Positions 1 through 8,065 of a stretch of 64,000 nucleotides of DNA are shown here, piece after piece. Below the pieces are notes generated by a model that was not told the DNA's origin, made no database searches, and was given only the letters and a program-made list of their open reading frames with translations. Every line of letters begins with the position of its first letter. Position 1 is the stretch's first letter. The stretch covers positions 3,257,977-3,321,976 of the forward strand of contig NC_018068.1 in the NCBI RefSeq assembly GCF_000255115.2, written 5' to 3'. The DNA comes from Desulfosporosinus acidiphilus SJ4 (GTDB lineage Bacteria > Bacillota > Desulfitobacteriia > Desulfitobacteriales > Desulfitobacteriaceae). The position numbers and the translations under genes were made by a program.

Positions 1-92
1 TCCAGGATAATGGCAACTTTATACTATTTTTTCGGGTTAGATACCTAACTAAACGGCATAATAATCATAACAATTTTTTAAAGGAGATTATT

Positions 93-887
93 ATGGACCG
101 CCCTGATTCTAATTCTACTGTTCGCCGTTATATAGCATACGTCAGTACGCTTGGTACAACGCAACTTCATTTGAGAAATCCATATGTAATAGCTTGGTGG
201 TCATTTTCCTTTCCAGGCTTAGGACACCTTCTATTATCGAAATACTTAAGAGGTTTTCTTTTGTTTACCTGGGAAATATTTTTGAATTATAAAGCACATA
301 TTAATCTTGCAATTTTATACTCCTTCACAGGCAGGTTCGAAATGGCCAAAAACGTGCTAGATTTAACTTGGGTGATGCTTTATCCTCCAACTTATTTATT
401 TGCAGTTTATGATTCGTATCGAACTACGATTGACATAAACCTTCAATATATATTGGCAGCGAGAGAAGATGCCGAGGTAAAGATGTTTAACATCAATTCA
501 ACTGAGATTAATCACTTAGACAAGAGAAAACCCTGGGTCGCAGCCGCCTGGTCAGCTTTGATGCCTGGATTAGGGCAAATCTATATTCATAGAATTCCCA
601 GTGCATTGTTCTCTATGTGCTGGTTTATTAGTATGGTCTACCTTTCTAAACTGCTTCCAGCAATTCATTACACGTTAATGGGACAGTTTGACTATGTTAA
701 ATCCATTTATCTTAAATCCATCGTTGATGCCCATTGGTTATTAAATATTCCATGTCTTTACTTCTTTGCTATTTACGAGTCTTATGTAAACACTGTGGAA
801 AACAATAAATTATTTGATTGGGAACAAGCCAAATTTTTAAAGCGGGATTACCAATATAAGTATTTCAAAATGCCCTTTAAAAAGTAA
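93..887 (+). CDS. Membrane protein with an internal duplication
   Basis: 264 residues, family not recognised. Two halves (about residues 29-110 and 146-240) resemble each other. Each begins with N/K-P-(Y/W)-V and a tryptophan-rich helix, has a PGLG(H/Q) turn like that of TM2-type membrane proteins, then hydrophobic helices, and ends in FAVYDSY or FAIYESY. The polar linker between them is probably cytoplasmic. ATG is preceded by AAAGGAG at good spacing. It is followed nine bases later by another small membrane protein on the same strand, so the two probably form an operon. The duplication is seen in the sequence; function is unknown. Confidence 0.8.
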   Translation: MDRPDSNSTVRRYIAYVSTLGTTQLHLRNPYVIAWWSFSFPGLGHLLLSKYLRGFLLFTWEIFLNYKAHINLAILYSFTGRFEMAKNVLDLTWVMLYPPTYLFAVYDSYRTTIDINLQYILAAREDAEVKMFNINSTEINHLDKRKPWVAAAWSALMPGLGQIYIHRIPSALFSMCWFISMVYLSKLLPAIHYTLMGQFDYVKSIYLKSIVDAHWLLNIPCLYFFAIYESYVNTVENNKLFDWEQAKFLKRDYQYKYFKMPFKK

Positions 888-908
888 GATATAGGGGTGA
901 CCTTTTAT

Positions 909-1373
909 ATGTATGTTATCTCTACCTTTGAACACTCAAATTATTTAGAATTAGCAATAACTGCTATCCAAATGAAAGGAATTGCCAAGGAAAACATCCT
1001 GTGTGTTCCACTGGATAAAAAAAGTGAAGATAAAAAGCTTTTTGATACAATCCATTCCGCCGACGGTTTGAGTTTAATTGATTTCCCCATTATCTTGGCA
1101 ACCATATCTTGCCTCTTTGGTGGAATTTATGGTTTTATTCTAGCGTGGGGCCCCATTATGTGGGGAATAATCGGCATGTGTGTTGGTTTTAGCGTAGGTC
1201 TCGTAATAAAACTGATAACCACAAGAAAATATAATAGACAAAAAAAGTCGAAGTCGTCAGAAGTTGTAGTAATCATCGATTGTAATGACAAGCAATTAGA
1301 TATGATTAAAAATACTTTGTGGGAACACAACGCACTAGGTGTAAGCAAATTAAGCCTCGATAATAATATATAA
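909..1373 (+). CDS. Small membrane protein with a glycine-rich hydrophobic hairpin
   Basis: About 154 residues. I chose the ATG at 909 because AGGGGTGA lies about eight bases before it; a GTG at 897 lies inside that ribosome binding site. The order is a short N-terminal soluble part, a long glycine-rich hydrophobic stretch that can form two helices (around residues 58-105), a basic patch (KYNRQKKSKS), and a C-terminal soluble part (VVVIIDCNDKQLDMI). The soluble-hairpin-soluble layout resembles small stress or general-purpose membrane proteins, but I do not recognise the family. Probably co-transcribed with the duplicated membrane protein upstream. Confidence 0.7.
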   Translation: MYVISTFEHSNYLELAITAIQMKGIAKENILCVPLDKKSEDKKLFDTIHSADGLSLIDFPIILATISCLFGGIYGFILAWGPIMWGIIGMCVGFSVGLVIKLITTRKYNRQKKSKSSEVVVIIDCNDKQLDMIKNTLWEHNALGVSKLSLDNNI

Positions 1374-1442
1374 ATTCTTTTCTCGTGACTATTCAATTAT
1401 GCTTTTAGTTACTTTCTTTATAGTTGAGGGTGAGATGCGATT

Positions 1443-1991
1443 ATGAATCAACAAATGATAAACGACCTTGAAAAAGCGTATGGGTTAATCATTCAAGCTA
1501 ATAAAGATATGATTTATGTTTGGTATCACCAAATATTATTCACTTGGAGATGGTGGTTATCCCTCGTTTTTACCATAGTTCCTTGGGCAGCATGGATAGT
1601 TAAAAGGAGGAAGGATAGTACTAACCGCCTTTTATATGCAGGAGTCATAACGATACTTATATCATCATGGTTGGATGTTGTAGGGATACTCTTTGGTCTT
1701 TGGTCTTACCACGCTGAAGTTATTCCACTTTCACCCGCTTTTATACCTTGGGACTTCACCCTTTTACCTGTAATTACAATGGCCTTTTTACAATATAAAC
1801 CTATGGTTAACCCTTTAGTTAAGGCAGTTATTTTTTCTTTAATAGGTTCATTTGGGGCACAACCATTATTTGTGGTTCTCGGCTATTATTCTCCAAAACA
1901 TTGGCATCATTATTACTCCTTTCCAATATTTTTCGGTATTTATTTAGTTGCCCATTTTGTTGTCACACGAGATAATTTTAAAAGACTATAA
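1443..1991 (+). CDS. CBO0543-like integral membrane protein
   Basis: 182 residues with about five hydrophobic helices. The central segment LSPAFIPWDFTLLPVITM, and the tryptophan and histidine residues at helix ends (W-W-W-L near residue 36, HWHHYY near 158), look like the clostridial and bacillar CBO0543 family of unknown function, which is common in spore formers. The ATG follows GAGGGTGAGATG-type sequence. The assignment rests on memory of the family, so it is moderately sure; membrane location is clear. Confidence 0.65.
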   Translation: MNQQMINDLEKAYGLIIQANKDMIYVWYHQILFTWRWWLSLVFTIVPWAAWIVKRRKDSTNRLLYAGVITILISSWLDVVGILFGLWSYHAEVIPLSPAFIPWDFTLLPVITMAFLQYKPMVNPLVKAVIFSLIGSFGAQPLFVVLGYYSPKHWHHYYSFPIFFGIYLVAHFVVTRDNFKRL

Positions 1992-2306
1992 CTCCCTCCC
2001 TTATTGCAGAGAGAAGACTTTAGAGGCAGCTGCTTTCTCTCAAATGCTTGTCATACGCAGGATCCCATCTTCCAGTTTCTAATCTAATAGCCTATATAAC
2101 AAACCAGGTGGCTATGACTTCCCAGATATCGGAAAAATCATAACCACCTGCCCAACGCTTATTTAGACTCTTGAACCCGCTAGGGGTTAACTAATATAAT
2201 TCCTTGACCGCCTCTCCACCATACCGAAAAAGTATGAAAGGAACGTGTTTTGCTATTTTTAAAATTCATTGCCTTTCCAAAATCGCTAAACCTTTAATTG
2301 GCTGTC
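1992..2306. other. Intergenic region with inverted repeats, no gene
   Basis: No convincing open reading frame. There is a long hairpin at 2106-2150 (CAGGTGG-c-TATGA pairing with TCATA-a-CCACCTG) and a short one near 2171-2190 (TTgAACCC / GGGGTTaA). It separates the plus-strand membrane genes from the 3' end of spo0A, so the hairpins may act as terminators, though none has a clear T run. Confidence 0.5.
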
Positions 2307-3104
2307 TTAGCTAACTTTACTCATGACTCTCAATTTATCGGCTAAAAGAGCAATAAATTCTGAATTTGTAGGCTTTTGACGCTCTATGTTCATGGAATAT
2401 CCGAAAATGCGTTTCAGAGTATCCGTATGTCCCCGTTCCCAAGCTAATTCGATGGCATGGCGAATTCCGCGTTCCACTCTGCTTGGTGCCGTATCGAATT
2501 TTTTGGCTATTCCCGGATACAGCTCTTTAGTAACTGCTCCTAACAAGGAAACATCTTCAACCACCATCAGAATTGCATCACGAATATATTGGTATCCTTT
2601 AACATGGGCAGGGATGCCAATTTGATGCATCATTGAAGTGACCTCTACGCTTAAATTAACTCCGTTGCCGACGGACGTCACTGCAGGAGCATTTGATGTA
2701 AATTGAGCAGGGGGATTTGTCGGAACATCCTGCGTTAAGGAACGAATTCTTTTATTTAAAATTTCTAAATCAAAGGGTTTAAGTATAAAATAATCGACTC
2801 CTAGCAGCATCGCCTGATGAGTAAGAGACTCTTGACCAAACGCAGTGAGCATGATTACTTTTGGACGAGTCATCGTAGTACGACTATTTACACGTTCTAA
2901 AACTCCTAATCCATCTAAATTCGGCATTACCAAGTCAAGGATTATTAAATCCGGTTCTTGAGTTTGAATGAGTTCCCAAGCTTCTAAACCGTTATTGGCA
3001 ACGCCAACAACGATTAAATCTTCTTGACCTTGTAGGTAGTTCTGTAGCATTTGACATAAATTACGATTGTCATCCGCCACAATTATTTTTATTTTCTTAC
3101 CCAT
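2307..3104 (-). CDS. spo0A: Spo0A, sporulation master response regulator
   Basis: 265 residues, the usual Spo0A length. The receiver domain (1-125) has the acidic pair in VADDN (D11, D12), the phospho-acceptor Asp in IILDLVMP, the Thr in MLTAFG and the Lys in ILKPFD. A Q/N/P-rich linker follows. The C-terminal DNA-binding domain has the hallmark SRVERGIRHAIELAWERG recognition region and ends in KPTNSEFIALLADKLR. Spo0A-P binds TGTCGAA boxes and starts sporulation. One such box lies upstream, suggesting autoregulation. spoIVB, the usual upstream partner in many Firmicutes, is not in this window; an acetyltransferase gene lies upstream instead. Confidence 0.97.
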   Translation of the reverse strand: MGKKIKIIVADDNRNLCQMLQNYLQGQEDLIVVGVANNGLEAWELIQTQEPDLIILDLVMPNLDGLGVLERVNSRTTMTRPKVIMLTAFGQESLTHQAMLLGVDYFILKPFDLEILNKRIRSLTQDVPTNPPAQFTSNAPAVTSVGNGVNLSVEVTSMMHQIGIPAHVKGYQYIRDAILMVVEDVSLLGAVTKELYPGIAKKFDTAPSRVERGIRHAIELAWERGHTDTLKRIFGYSMNIERQKPTNSEFIALLADKLRVMSKVS

Positions 3105-3171
3105 TCGACCATCAACCCGCCTTAATAGTATTCCGGCTAACCTTTTTTCTTTTTGTAACTCCGGTGCCCTT

Positions 3172-3196
3172 ATTATACGTTATGCTCAATGTCGAA
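3172..3196 (-). promoter_or_regulatory. spo0A promoter region with a 0A box
   Basis: TGTCGAA, the consensus Spo0A-binding box, is at 3190-3196 (reads on the plus strand). A TATAAT -10 element for spo0A on the minus strand is at 3172-3177. The box therefore overlaps where the -35 element would be, and no good -35 is seen, which fits activator-dependent transcription or autoregulation by Spo0A-P. The placement is seen; the function is inferred. Confidence 0.55.
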
Positions 3197-3314
3197 ATCG
3201 CAAATAATTAGGGGGCTGTATAAAGGTGTTTCATAAGCTGTAAAGCGGACAGGCTATGGTTTTTGGATAATACTGGTAATTATTTCGGACGCAAAATCTC
3301 CCTATATTTTCCAC

Positions 3315-3341
3315 ATGATCGAAATAACTTATTTTGATCAT
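3315..3341. repeat. Perfect-type dyad between spo0A and the acetyltransferase
   Basis: ATGATCGAAATAA pairs with TTATTTTGATCAT around a one-base centre, with only one G-T wobble. It sits just downstream of the acetyltransferase gene. There is no T run, so it may be an operator or a processing hairpin rather than a terminator. Confidence 0.5.
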
Positions 3342-3369
3342 GAAATAAAGAGAACTATATCGAGATTAC

Positions 3370-3888
3370 TCAAATGATTTTTTCCAAACGTTGATTTGCA
3401 ATCATTTTTTGAACAGCAACAACATCAAGCCATTCCCCGAATTTTATTCCGACTTCTCGATAATGGCCAACTTGAACAAAACCATTCCTTTCTGCCAACT
3501 TCAAACTAGCTTTATTAGTACCTGTTATTAACCCGATTAAAGAATGATATTCTAAGGTTTTAGCACAAGAGCAAAGATGTTTCAGAAGCACGTCTCCAAT
3601 ACCTTTTCCTTGAAAGTTTGGGGCAATATAAATAGAAAATTCTCCCGTGGGCCGATAGGCAGGTCTGGGGTGAAAAGGCGAAATACTCCCCCAACCGGTC
3701 ACCGTCTCTTGATCTATGGCTACATACAGAGGATACCTCGTATGATGCTCGTTAAACCATTTTATATTTTGTTCAATGGTTCGTTCCTCAAGATCAAAGG
3801 TCGCGACGGTATTCTTTACCGCCCAATTATAAATCTCTCGTATTTGTTCCAAATCGTGACTTTCTGCAATACGTATCCCAATTTTCAT
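3370..3888 (-). CDS. GNAT N-acetyltransferase, phosphinothricin-acetyltransferase type
   Basis: About 172 residues from the ATG at 3888; a GTG at 3924 is possible but less natural because the GGAGAGGGG site falls inside that extension. The order fits PAT-like GNAT enzymes: N-terminal IRIAESHDLEQIREIYNWAV, the substrate-side VAIDQETVTGWGSISPF strand, the acetyl-CoA loop QGKGIGDVLL, and NKASLKLAERNGF near the C terminus. Such enzymes acetylate amino groups of small molecules in the cytoplasm; the substrate cannot be told. It starts back to back with the ferredoxin gene. Confidence 0.85.
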   Translation of the reverse strand: MKIGIRIAESHDLEQIREIYNWAVKNTVATFDLEERTIEQNIKWFNEHHTRYPLYVAIDQETVTGWGSISPFHPRPAYRPTGEFSIYIAPNFQGKGIGDVLLKHLCSCAKTLEYHSLIGLITGTNKASLKLAERNGFVQVGHYREVGIKFGEWLDVVAVQKMIANQRLEKII

Positions 3889-4020
3889 TTGTTTTCTCTG
3901 GACCCCTCTCCGTATCTTTTGCACTGAAAACCAGAAAAAATCTTATAATATTAAAGTATCGTGAATAGACAACTTTTACAAGGGCAGACTATCATTAGAT
4001 TTTCTGAAGGAGGGTACATA

Positions 4021-4209
4021 ATGATTGCTGAAGTAGACAAAGATACGTGCATTGGGTGTGGTGCTTGCCCTGAATTCTGCCCGGAAGTGTTTAAGATGGA
4101 AGACGATGGACTTGCAACAGCTTATACCAACCCGGTTCCCAGTGAAGTCGAAGACGCTGCCAAAGAAGCAGAAGAAGGCTGCCCTGTTGATGCTATTACT
4201 GTGAAATAA
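4021..4209 (+). CDS. Single-cluster [4Fe-4S] ferredoxin
   Basis: 62 residues from the ATG at 4021, which follows GAAGGAGGG; an upstream GTG at 3961 has no such site. C10, C13, C16 and the distal C54 (CIGCGAC ... GCPVDAI) are the expected cluster ligands. C20 is the position that forms a disulfide in some ferredoxins, but no second partner cysteine is present. The protein is acidic, as is usual for a cytoplasmic electron carrier. A TATAAT-like element lies near 3943. The gene stands alone and ends before a family 1 repeat. Confidence 0.92.
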   Translation: MIAEVDKDTCIGCGACPEFCPEVFKMEDDGLATAYTNPVPSEVEDAAKEAEEGCPVDAITVK

Positions 4210-4269
4210 CTGCTTTATAGCAAATCATTCATGGTGTCGTTTTAAACAGCATGGGGGGTCTGATAGTAT

Positions 4270-4408
4270 AAAGAAAACTTGGCTGACACCAAGCCTACGG
4301 CGCAGGCGGCTACCTAGTTGCACTTATGCTGGAGGACGAAGGCACTGCCTTCGCACGTATTAGTCCTTCTTGCAGTATACAACCGAAAGTTATACTTTCT
4401 GATAGTAC
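4270..4408 (-). repeat. Dispersed repeat family 1, copy A (full length)
   Basis: About 139 bp between ferredoxin and the siroheme protein. Left-end hairpin CTTGG...CCAAG next to AAAGAAAA, core GTTGCACTTATGC, central hairpin CGAAGGCA/TGCCTTCG, and right-end GAAAGTTATACTTTC followed by TCTGATAGTA. The same TCTGATAGTAYAAAGAAAA string occurs at both ends (from 4259 and from 4398). Read on the minus strand it finishes as a hairpin plus TTTTCTTT, that is, an intrinsic terminator. Confidence 0.85.
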
Positions 4409-4441
4409 AAAGAAAAACTCGGCTTATGCCGAGTTTTCTTC
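4409..4441. terminator. Bidirectional terminator after the siroheme protein gene
   Basis: ACTCGGC TTAT GCCGAGT hairpin with AAAGAAAA before and TTTTCTTC after. It serves the minus-strand siroheme protein gene and could also stop plus-strand transcripts. Confidence 0.75.
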
Positions 4442-4465
4442 TTTGCTATCTTTTACAAACCCAAT

Positions 4466-5347
4466 TCATTGAACATGTTTTTCCGCATATTCACGAAGAC
4501 CATCAAGTCCTATCCGGTCAATTAGCCGGCCAATTCGTTCTTGGGGTCTTGCATTTTCTTTGTAGTAAGAAATAACTGCATCCACTGCGGGCAGTACCTG
4601 TTCCTTTTGCAGGTTTTCTAGGAGGATGTCACCTTGCCTTGGCTTAACACCGCCATTTCCACCGACATACAGGTGATAACCTTTACTGGTTCCCATTAAG
4701 CCAAGATCCACTGAAGCCGCATCGGTACACTTATTCGGGCAACCGGCAACGCCAATTTTGAACTTTGAAGGCAATTCCAAGCCATGATAACGTTTATCAA
4801 TTTCCATCCCTAAAGCTAGTGTTTCCTGAAGCCCTCGTTTACAGAAAGTATCACCCGGACAAACCTTGACGCTTCTTACACACAAACCCACCGCATGACC
4901 CGGATCCATACCTAACTCGTCCCAAATTTTCGGAATATCTTCCGGCTGCAGACCAACAATGGCAATTCGTTGTGCAGAGGTCACCTTCAGAGCTTGGGCC
5001 TTATATTTCTCGGCAACATCAGCAATCTTGCGCAAGATATCCGGAGTAACAACTCCTGCCGGAATATGGGGAGCAATTGAATAGGTTTTTTTATCCATTT
5101 GGAGAATTGAACCGGATGGCTGTGCCTTTGCTGCTGCCTCAGGGGAGAGTTCACCCTGTTCCACCGCATTCACTTTTTCTAACAAGAGGTTAGGATCTAA
5201 ATGGTGCATTTGTGCCGCATTAGCTAATGTTTCGTTCACCGAAAATGCACACCCCAGGCAATGCAATCCTAATTCCTGCATTGCTTCCGCTGTTTTCGGG
5301 TTAGCCGCCATTATATCTTTTAATTTCATATCAAGTGTAAAGCGCAT
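4466..5347 (-). CDS. Siroheme/[4Fe-4S] sulfite/nitrite reductase-like protein with N-terminal DUF1858 domain
   Basis: 293 residues. Residues 1-65 form a DUF1858 redox-disulfide domain (LGLHCLGCAFS). A ferredoxin-like half domain follows (about 85-150), then a nitrite/sulfite reductase 4Fe-4S/siroheme domain with CPGDTFC and GCPNKC, the usual four cysteine ligands. It is much shorter than assimilatory or dissimilatory sulfite reductases, so it is a single-module, small-SiR-like protein. Substrate and electron donor are unknown. ATG at 5347 with TAGGAGAA; the stop of the upstream zinc ribbon gene overlaps this site, so the two are probably translated together. Confidence 0.85.
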   Translation of the reverse strand: MRFTLDMKLKDIMAANPKTAEAMQELGLHCLGCAFSVNETLANAAQMHHLDPNLLLEKVNAVEQGELSPEAAAKAQPSGSILQMDKKTYSIAPHIPAGVVTPDILRKIADVAEKYKAQALKVTSAQRIAIVGLQPEDIPKIWDELGMDPGHAVGLCVRSVKVCPGDTFCKRGLQETLALGMEIDKRYHGLELPSKFKIGVAGCPNKCTDAASVDLGLMGTSKGYHLYVGGNGGVKPRQGDILLENLQKEQVLPAVDAVISYYKENARPQERIGRLIDRIGLDGLREYAEKHVQ

Positions 5348-5356
5348 CGTATTCTC

Positions 5357-5503
5357 CTATCCATGAATGAGCATTGGCAGGCAATGCGTACAAACATGTT
5401 TTTCCTCACCTTGGTGAACATATGTCAAGATAGGTGTTAATTCACTCGTTGTTCCACATTGGTCACACTCAAGTTCCGGGGCCTCTTTTTTTTCATTCGG
5501 CAT
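5357..5503 (-). CDS. Small zinc-ribbon protein
   Basis: 48 residues, read directly: starts MPNEKKEAPELECDQCG and ends CTHCLPMLIHG. Two CxxC pairs (CDQC and CTHC) indicate one bound metal. The start has a strong AAGGAGGT site. Nine bases separate it from the siroheme protein gene, whose ribosome binding site overlaps this gene's stop codon. Co-expression suggests a helper role for the reductase-like protein, but this is inference. Confidence 0.75.
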   Translation of the reverse strand: MPNEKKEAPELECDQCGTTSELTPILTYVHQGEEKHVCTHCLPMLIHG

Positions 5504-5559
5504 AGTTGTCTACCTCCTTCTTTATATGGGTTAGTCTACCATGATAACTTTCCAGGAAG

Positions 5560-5575
5560 TGTGACTTAACACACA
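5560..5575. promoter_or_regulatory. Crp/Fnr-type box upstream of the zinc ribbon/siroheme unit
   Basis: TGTGACTTAACACACA matches the TGTGA-N6-TCACA pattern at nine of ten conserved positions. It lies 57 bases before the first start codon. Further GTG/CAC repeats nearby (ACACA-tttt-TGTGT) extend the symmetric area. Clostridial Crp-family redox sensors often use such sites; a Crp/Fnr regulator gene is present at 57987 but any link is inference. Confidence 0.5.
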
Positions 5576-5710
5576 TTTTTGTGTGCTTTTACGCACCTTA
5601 ATTAAACAATTAGTTTAAGTTTAAACGATTCACCGAAAAACTATGCAAACTTAGGAATAATATAGCCCGACTATAGAACTCAGTAGTAAGGCGTATTGGC
5701 TCTTTGACTT

Positions 5711-7339
5711 TTATTGCACTATCGCATTCTTAAAATCGAAGCAGGCAAGAGGAGATACTATGACTCCTTTTATGTTGTTTTTAAGGAGATAGTTTTGTTC
5801 GTAGTAATAAATCGGGATAATCGGCATTTCTTGCATTAATATTTTTTCGGCATCATGCATAGCTTTCATGCGTACCGTTTGATCAGGACTTTTTTGGGCG
5901 GTTTCGACAGCTTGGTCAAAAACTGGGTTAGACCACCCGGTTTTGTTGTTTCCGCCATTCGTTACAAATATGTCTAAAAACGGCATCGGGTCGACGCAGT
6001 CACCAATCCAACAAGCTTGGGCAATGTCGTACTGTAATACTTGTTGACTTTTTTGGTAAACATCCCAATCTTGACCTTGCAGCAGCACATTAACACCCAA
6101 GTTCTTTTTCCAATAATCTTGAATAGCTTCAGCCGGCAGTCGATGGGAGCCGTTCGTATTATAGAGAATCGTTAATGTCGGAAAATTAACACCCTCAGGA
6201 TAGCCGGCATCCTTCAAAAGTTGTTTTGCCCTTTCAATGTCTTCCTTGATTAAATTACTGCCCGCAGTTCGAAAGGTTGTGCCCGGAACGGCATCAGGTA
6301 TCGCACCCGGCACAAAGGCATAGGCAGGAAGCTCATCACCTTCTAAAACATTATCCATAAGATCCTGACGATTTAGGGCAATAGACAAAGCTTGGCGAAT
6401 CCTCAGATCATTGAGGGGCTTTTTAGTCGTGTTAAAGCAGTAGAAGTATGTACCCAACATCGGTGCACATTTGAGTGTGCCGTTCTTTTTAAAACGCAAG
6501 GTATCTTCAGGCACCAGATTATTCAGTCCATCTAATTTTCCGGCTTCAAAATCGGAAGCAGCCTCTTTTCCGTCTGCACTCAAGTTGAAGTCTAGCTCCG
6601 CTAATTTCACACTTGCTTCATCATAATAATTGGGATTTTTGACCAATACCATTTTATCCTTATGACTCCATGACTTAAGCATGAAGGGACCGTTCCCCAC
6701 AAACGTTGCTGCACCATTACTCCAGTCATAATGTACTTGAGAGTTCAGTTGATCAACAGGGAAGTACGTCGGGAGAGCTAAAAGAGATTTAAAGAAAGGA
6801 CAAGGAGACTCCAAAGTTATTTCCAGCGTTTTATCGTCCACTACTTTAATACCTACTTCTCCTGCTTCAGCAGTTTGGGAATAATACGCTTTAGCATTCT
6901 TGATATAGAATAATTGGTAGGCAGACGCTGCTGCCGAAGATGGATTAAGGGCATGCATCCAAGAGTCTTTAAAATCTGAAGCTGTTAGAGGATCTCCGTT
7001 GCTGAATTTTGTGTTTTTTAAGGTAATCGTATAGTTCAATCCATCGGAAGAAACTTCAACGCTCTTAGCAACTGCCAATTGAGGTGTATTTTCTTTGTCC
7101 AGACGCATTATGCCTTCAAACAAAGCTGTTTCGATAATCGCTTCGGGGATATTATCAGACATCTGAGGATCCAGAGTCTTTGGTTCTCCTCCAGGCGCAA
7201 AACTCATTTTCATTTTTTTGGGCAGTTGGATTCCTTCACTGCCTTTTGTGCTATTACTTCCGCAGCCCGCAAGAATCAACTCGAGGATCAGAATAATAGC
7301 AATGACTGCCGCAAAACCCCTTTCTCTTCTCACGTTCAT
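5711..7339 (-). CDS. Oligopeptide ABC transporter substrate-binding lipoprotein (OppA/DppE type)
   Basis: 542 residues. It has a short basic N terminus, a hydrophobic signal segment and the lipobox LILAGC, so it is anchored outside the membrane. The body is a family 5 solute-binding protein (FAPGGEPKTLDPQ, NPNYYDEASVKLAELDF, IRQALSIALNRQDL), as in peptide-binding proteins. ATG follows AGGAGGAT. No permease or ATPase genes adjoin it, so it either works with a transporter encoded elsewhere or senses peptides. Ligand not predictable. Confidence 0.92.
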   Translation of the reverse strand: MNVRRERGFAAVIAIILILELILAGCGSNSTKGSEGIQLPKKMKMSFAPGGEPKTLDPQMSDNIPEAIIETALFEGIMRLDKENTPQLAVAKSVEVSSDGLNYTITLKNTKFSNGDPLTASDFKDSWMHALNPSSAAASAYQLFYIKNAKAYYSQTAEAGEVGIKVVDDKTLEITLESPCPFFKSLLALPTYFPVDQLNSQVHYDWSNGAATFVGNGPFMLKSWSHKDKMVLVKNPNYYDEASVKLAELDFNLSADGKEAASDFEAGKLDGLNNLVPEDTLRFKKNGTLKCAPMLGTYFYCFNTTKKPLNDLRIRQALSIALNRQDLMDNVLEGDELPAYAFVPGAIPDAVPGTTFRTAGSNLIKEDIERAKQLLKDAGYPEGVNFPTLTILYNTNGSHRLPAEAIQDYWKKNLGVNVLLQGQDWDVYQKSQQVLQYDIAQACWIGDCVDPMPFLDIFVTNGGNNKTGWSNPVFDQAVETAQKSPDQTVRMKAMHDAEKILMQEMPIIPIYYYEQNYLLKNNIKGVIVSPLACFDFKNAIVQ

Positions 7340-7482
7340 ATCCTCCTTAGTGGAATTTACTGAATGTTCTGTATATAATTCTGCATAAAGACCTTAATTC
7401 CCTGCATTTTGAAACTTTTCCTCAGACAAGAAGTCTGCTATCTGTTATTTCAATTCAGCTAAACTAGCGGCAAAATAAAATC

Positions 7483-7518
7483 AGGACCCAGTCCCTAGAT
7501 TTTAGAAGACTGCGTCCT
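7483..7518 (-). terminator. Terminator of the NTF2-like lipoprotein/membrane gene
   Basis: AGGAC-c-CAGTC pairs with GACTG-c-GTCCT; on the minus strand it is followed by GATTTTATTTTG. Confidence 0.65.
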
Positions 7519-7553
7519 AAAAATTGCTTCCCTATTCATTCTACGCATAGAAC

Positions 7554-8003
7554 TTAGGAGAGGGTATTTATCCGCTTAAATTTCTGAATTCGCCATCCAT
7601 TTTCAGTTTGTTTTAATCCCATTGCAAAGGTCGCACTTTGCACTTCTTGGTTTGGCGATAACCAGGAAACCCTCACGATAACCTCTTGCCCTGCAGTTTG
7701 CTCTGAATTTAGTAGTTCAACCTTTTGCAACGATAACAAAGGATCTTTATTTAGCGTTGCTGCCCAGGTCTTAAACTCTTGGTCATCTCTTGAACCTTTG
7801 GGCAAGAGTAATAGGTCTTGAGCAAGATCCGTTTGACGCCTATCCATTAAAGACCAGAAATGCTGAATAGTTGTTCTTGGATTGCTTTGAAAATGAGGAT
7901 CTGCCATGGTTGAAATTACTGTTTGCGGTGTCTGGAACATAACAATTGTAAATAAGCAAACGATAGACAGACCCAAGATCCATACGTAACGACTCTGCCG
8001 CAT
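7554..8003 (-). CDS. Membrane-anchored protein, NTF2-like fold suspected
   Basis: 149 residues: an N-terminal hydrophobic anchor (residues 7-24), then about 120 exported residues. The pattern (FWSLMDRRQTDLAQDLL, then strands, ending ENGWRIQKFKRI) resembles small NTF2-like or DUF4878-type secreted domains. There is no lipobox cysteine. Function unknown; location outside the membrane is inferred from the anchor. Confidence 0.6.
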   Translation of the reverse strand: MRQSRYVWILGLSIVCLFTIVMFQTPQTVISTMADPHFQSNPRTTIQHFWSLMDRRQTDLAQDLLLLPKGSRDDQEFKTWAATLNKDPLLSLQKVELLNSEQTAGQEVIVRVSWLSPNQEVQSATFAMGLKQTENGWRIQKFKRINTLS

Positions 8004-8065
8004 TGTTTTCCCTCCTTGCTTGTCTCTATTACCATTTTAGGAGGGAATTGCATTTTTATTCCACT

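Noticed and set aside
2386-2625. 79-codon plus-strand ORF within spo0A
   Set aside because: Antisense frame of a strongly conserved gene.
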